The notes beneath the pieces are model-generated. The model had not been told where the DNA came from, ran no database searches, and saw nothing but the letters and a program-made list of their open reading frames with translations. Made by a program: the position numbers and the translations under genes. Shown piece after piece: positions 61,356 through 64,000 of a stretch of 64,000 nt of DNA. Location of the stretch: contig CAXXFD010000003.1 in assembly GCA_963662905.2 (NCBI GenBank), positions 2,046,001 through 2,110,000 of the forward strand. Reading direction: 5' to 3'. How positions within the stretch are numbered: the first letter of the stretch is position 1; every line of letters begins with the position of its first letter. Source of the stretch: G963662905 sp963662905 (GTDB lineage: Bacteria; Bacteroidota; Bacteroidia; Bacteroidales; WRLA01).

Positions 61356-62723
61356 ATGGCGGCAAATAAACCATCCATCCCCAAGGGGACACGTGATTTC
61401 AGCCCTGAAGTAATGCTCAGGAGAAACTACATTTTTAATACCATTCGTAAGGTATATCAAAAGTATGCCTATCTGCCCATCGAAACCCCGGCCATGGAAA
61501 ACCTCTCCACTTTGATGGGGAAATACGGAGAAGAAGGCGATAAGCTTTTGTTTAAAGTCTTGAATTCGGGCGATTGGATGAAGTCCATACGTCATGCCGA
61601 CATTACGAATGCCGATGCTGCCGCCATGGCTCCCAAAGTATCGGAAAAAGGCTTGCGCTACGACCTGACTGTGCCTTTTGCCCGTTTTGTGGTACAGCAT
61701 CAAAATGATTTGGTGTTTCCGTTTAAGCGCTATCAGATTCAGCCTGTTTGGCGCGCCGACCGCCCGCAACGTGGCCGTTACCGCGAATTTTACCAATGCG
61801 ATGCCGATGTAATTGGCAGTAACTCAATGCTTAATGAAGCCGAATTGGTGCAAATTATCAATGATGTGTTTCATGAGCTGGATGTCCGCGTTTGCGTAAA
61901 AATCAATAACCGGAAAATACTTGCCGGCATTGCCGAATATATTGGCGAAGCTGATAAACTGATTGATATCACGGTTGCAATCGATAAGCTCGACAAAATC
62001 GGTTTGGAAAAAGTACAGCAGGAATTGGTTGACCGCGGCCTGAGCCCCGAAAAAGTTGAGATGCTCCAGCCTGTGCTCGACCTGAGCGGTGATTTTGAGA
62101 ACAAAATCATGCAATTGGCCGATGTTTTAAAAAATACCGAAATCGGAATGAAAGGCATTGAGGAAATCCGCACGCTTTTCAATTACCTGAAAAATATGGA
62201 TGTTTCGTGCCAATACGAACTTGATCTCACTTTGGCCCGCGGACTGAACTATTATACCGGAGCTATTTTTGAGGTAAAAGCTCTGGATGCGGCAATGGGC
62301 TCGATTTGTGGCGGTGGGCGCTACGACGACCTTACCGGGATTTTTGGCCTCAAAGGAATGTCGGGCGTGGGCATTAGTTTTGGTGCCGACCGCATCTACG
62401 ATGTAATGGAACAATTACAACTGTTTCCCGAATCGGAAGAAGGAGCAACGCAAGTTATATTCATGAATTTTGGCGATGCAGAAGAAGCTTATTGCCTTCC
62501 TTTGCTGCAAAAAATGAGAACAGCCGGCATCAATGCAGAAATCTTCCCGGATGCTGCCAAAATGAAAAAACAAATGACCTATGCCAACCGCAGGAACATT
62601 CCATACGTTGTGCTTGCCGGGGAAGAGGAAATCAAGGAGCAGAAAATTACCCTTAAAGACATGCAGAAAGGGGAACAGCACCGGGTTTCCATTAATGAAG
62701 CCATAAAAATGATCAAAGAATAG
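61356..62723 (+). CDS. hisS: Histidine--tRNA ligase
   Basis: A 455-residue class II synthetase. 'KGTRDFSPEVMLRRNYIFNT' near residue 9, 'PIETPAMENLSTLMGKYGEE' (motif 1 area) near 41, 'RYDLTVPFARFVVQHQND' near 103, 'FKRYQIQPVWRADRPQRGRY' (motif 2) near 124, 'LDLTLARGLNYYTGAIFEV' near 290 and 'GGGRYDDLTGIFG' near 319 (His-specific). The C-terminal anticodon-binding domain ends the protein. The start is at 61356 since the family begins just before 'IPKGTRDFSP'; a longer frame from 61224 overlaps the preceding gene. A -7-like TACTTTTG lies at 61331-61338. Confidence 0.96.
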   Translation: MAANKPSIPKGTRDFSPEVMLRRNYIFNTIRKVYQKYAYLPIETPAMENLSTLMGKYGEEGDKLLFKVLNSGDWMKSIRHADITNADAAAMAPKVSEKGLRYDLTVPFARFVVQHQNDLVFPFKRYQIQPVWRADRPQRGRYREFYQCDADVIGSNSMLNEAELVQIINDVFHELDVRVCVKINNRKILAGIAEYIGEADKLIDITVAIDKLDKIGLEKVQQELVDRGLSPEKVEMLQPVLDLSGDFENKIMQLADVLKNTEIGMKGIEEIRTLFNYLKNMDVSCQYELDLTLARGLNYYTGAIFEVKALDAAMGSICGGGRYDDLTGIFGLKGMSGVGISFGADRIYDVMEQLQLFPESEEGATQVIFMNFGDAEEAYCLPLLQKMRTAGINAEIFPDAAKMKKQMTYANRRNIPYVVLAGEEEIKEQKITLKDMQKGEQHRVSINEAIKMIKE

Positions 62724-62844
62724 AGTTATGATCTGGCAGCTTAAGTATAAAATACAATTGAACCGCACAGGTATGTATTCCAGCTGATCCCAGTCAGCAG
62801 CCCGTGAGTATTCATCGTGTTTTAAACTTAATTTTAGCATAATT

Positions 62845-64000
62845 ATGTCCCAAATTCATTTGATCAGCCCTGAGAAGCTGACATTTCAAAGTATTTTTGA
62901 TATTCTCAACGATAGTAAAAAACTGGAGCTTTCTGAAGAATCACGTAAACGTATAACAGATTGCCGCAATTATCTCGATAATAAAATGCAAAGCCAGGAA
63001 GAGCCTATTTACGGTATCAATACCGGATTTGGCAGCCTGTGCAATATCGAAATCTCTAAAGAAGAACTGAGCCAGCTCCAGGAAAACCTGGTGATGTCGC
63101 ATGCCTGTGGTACGGGCGAAGAAGTGCCTCAGGAAATTGTGCGCCTGATGCTGCTGCTGAAAATCCAATCCGTTTCCTATGGCCATTCCGGAGTGCAGCT
63201 CCAAACAGTTGAGCGCCTGATTGCCTTTTTCAATGAAGGTATCCTGCCTGTGGTTTATCAATTGGGATCACTGGGGGCTTCCGGTGATTTGGCGCCATTG
63301 GCTCACCTTTCATTGCCTTTAATTGGAAAAGGGGTAGTAGATTTCAAAGGCAAGCGCATGAAATCGGAAGATGTGCTCAAAGAATTTGGCTGGAAACCGG
63401 TTCGTCTGGCATCAAAAGAAGGATTGGCTTTGCTCAATGGAACCCAGTTTATGAGTGCTTTTGGCGTGTATTGCCTGCTCAAAACATTCCGCCTCAGCAT
63501 GTTGTCCGATGTAATTGGTAGTATTTCCCTGGATGCATTCGATGGGCGAATCGAGCCTTTCTTTGACCAATTGCACCAAATCCGCAACCATAAAGGACAG
63601 ATCAAAACCGCGGAACGTATCCGTAACCTGCTGAAAGGCAGTGAGCTGATCCGGCGCAAAAAAGAACATGTCCAGGATCCTTATTCCTTCCGTTGCATCC
63701 CACAGGTGCATGGTGCGTCTAAAGATTCATTTAATTATGTGGCTTATGTGTTCAGCTGCGAAATTAATGCGGTTACGGATAACCCCATGATTTTCCCGGA
63801 GGATGACCTGATTGTTTCGGGCGGTAATTTCCACGGTCAGCCATTGGCTTTGGCTTTGGATAACCTGGCCATTGCACTTGCCGAGCTTGGCAATATCAGT
63901 GAACGCAGGACGTATCAGCTTGTTGCCGGAAAACGCGGCCTGCCCGGATATCTGGTGGCAAAACCCGGTCTCAACAGCGGTTTTATGATTCCGCAATATA
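62845..64000 (+). CDS. hutH: Histidine ammonia-lyase (cut by right window edge)
   Basis: About 385 codons from ATG 62845 to the window end without a stop; family length is about 500, so roughly three quarters is visible. 'EEPIYGINTGFGSLCNIEIS' near residue 51 and the MIO cofactor triad A145-S146-G147 in 'LGSLGASGDLAPLAHLSLPL' identify an aromatic amino acid lyase; 'ALLNGTQFMSAFG' near 194 and 'VQDPYSFRCIPQVHGASKDS' near 275 match the HAL type. It removes ammonia from histidine to give urocanate, the first step of histidine breakdown. Adjacent hisS uses the same amino acid. A tyrosine/phenylalanine lyase is less likely. Confidence 0.93.
   Translation, partial: MSQIHLISPEKLTFQSIFDILNDSKKLELSEESRKRITDCRNYLDNKMQSQEEPIYGINTGFGSLCNIEISKEELSQLQENLVMSHACGTGEEVPQEIVRLMLLLKIQSVSYGHSGVQLQTVERLIAFFNEGILPVVYQLGSLGASGDLAPLAHLSLPLIGKGVVDFKGKRMKSEDVLKEFGWKPVRLASKEGLALLNGTQFMSAFGVYCLLKTFRLSMLSDVIGSISLDAFDGRIEPFFDQLHQIRNHKGQIKTAERIRNLLKGSELIRRKKEHVQDPYSFRCIPQVHGASKDSFNYVAYVFSCEINAVTDNPMIFPEDDLIVSGGNFHGQPLALALDNLAIALAELGNISERRTYQLVAGKRGLPGYLVAKPGLNSGFMIPQY

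Overview
The window reads as a chromosomal segment of a free-living Bacteroidota bacterium, probably Bacteroidales/Marinilabiliales-like; the rank below phylum is inference. The support is four secreted proteins with C-terminal type IX secretion (T9SS) sorting domains, an S46 dipeptidyl peptidase, DUF5020 and DUF4340 proteins, a BlaI-TPR-M56/TonB operon, promoters with the Bacteroidota -7 element TAnnTTTG, and few Shine-Dalgarno sequences. About 53 protein genes (two cut by the window edges, one broken), one tRNA, one IS66-family element and one large intergenic repeat array can be supported.

Layout. 0-2.1 kb (minus): xseA-xseB and the start of an M24 aminopeptidase gene. 2.3-4.0 kb: a secreted FG-GAP/VCBS repeat protein. 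4.0-9.2 kb (minus): apparent operon of DUF4340 protein, UDP-GlcNAc 2-epimerase, O-antigen ligase-like protein, M20 amidohydrolase and VOC protein, closed by a bidirectional terminator. 9.4-14.8 kb: hydrolase, outer-membrane protein, glutamate dehydrogenase, LolC/E-type permease, DUF456 protein. 14.9-21.4 kb: 2-oxoglutarate dehydrogenase genes sucA-sucB, an Lrp/AsnC regulator and lpdA, with a possible minus-strand small RNA between sucB and the regulator. 21.5-25.5 kb: DUF5020 protein, lipoprotein hydrolase, NDH-2, a small membrane protein bracketed by 28-bp direct repeats, and initiator tRNA-Met. 25.5-30.7 kb: era, der, a lipid A-type acyltransferase and an acyl-CoA synthetase.

The accessory part is 30.8-39.6 kb. 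It holds a modular repeat array, a complete IS66 (ISBst12-like) element, an RHS-type gene cut off by that IS, two co-oriented genes (T9SS protein; trimeric-adhesin/tail-fibre-like protein), and a T9SS gene whose 5' part is A+T-rich while its 3' end looks like the rest of the chromosome. This is the best candidate for a horizontally assembled system, plausibly a degraded RHS/polymorphic-toxin or surface-structure locus.

40-64 kb is mostly core: frr, a Vsr-like endonuclease, M28 peptidase, a Pro/Glu-rich conserved protein, thymidine kinase, a lipoprotein cyclophilin, pheS, the blaI-TPR-M56/TonB operon with twin operator-like dyads over its promoter, a DsbD-like reductase, DPP7-type peptidase, mannose-1-phosphate guanylyltransferase, a SprT-like protein overlapping a tiny lipoprotein gene, a large BNR/VPS10-like protein, a PKD/T9SS protein, hisS, and the first two thirds of hutH at the right edge.
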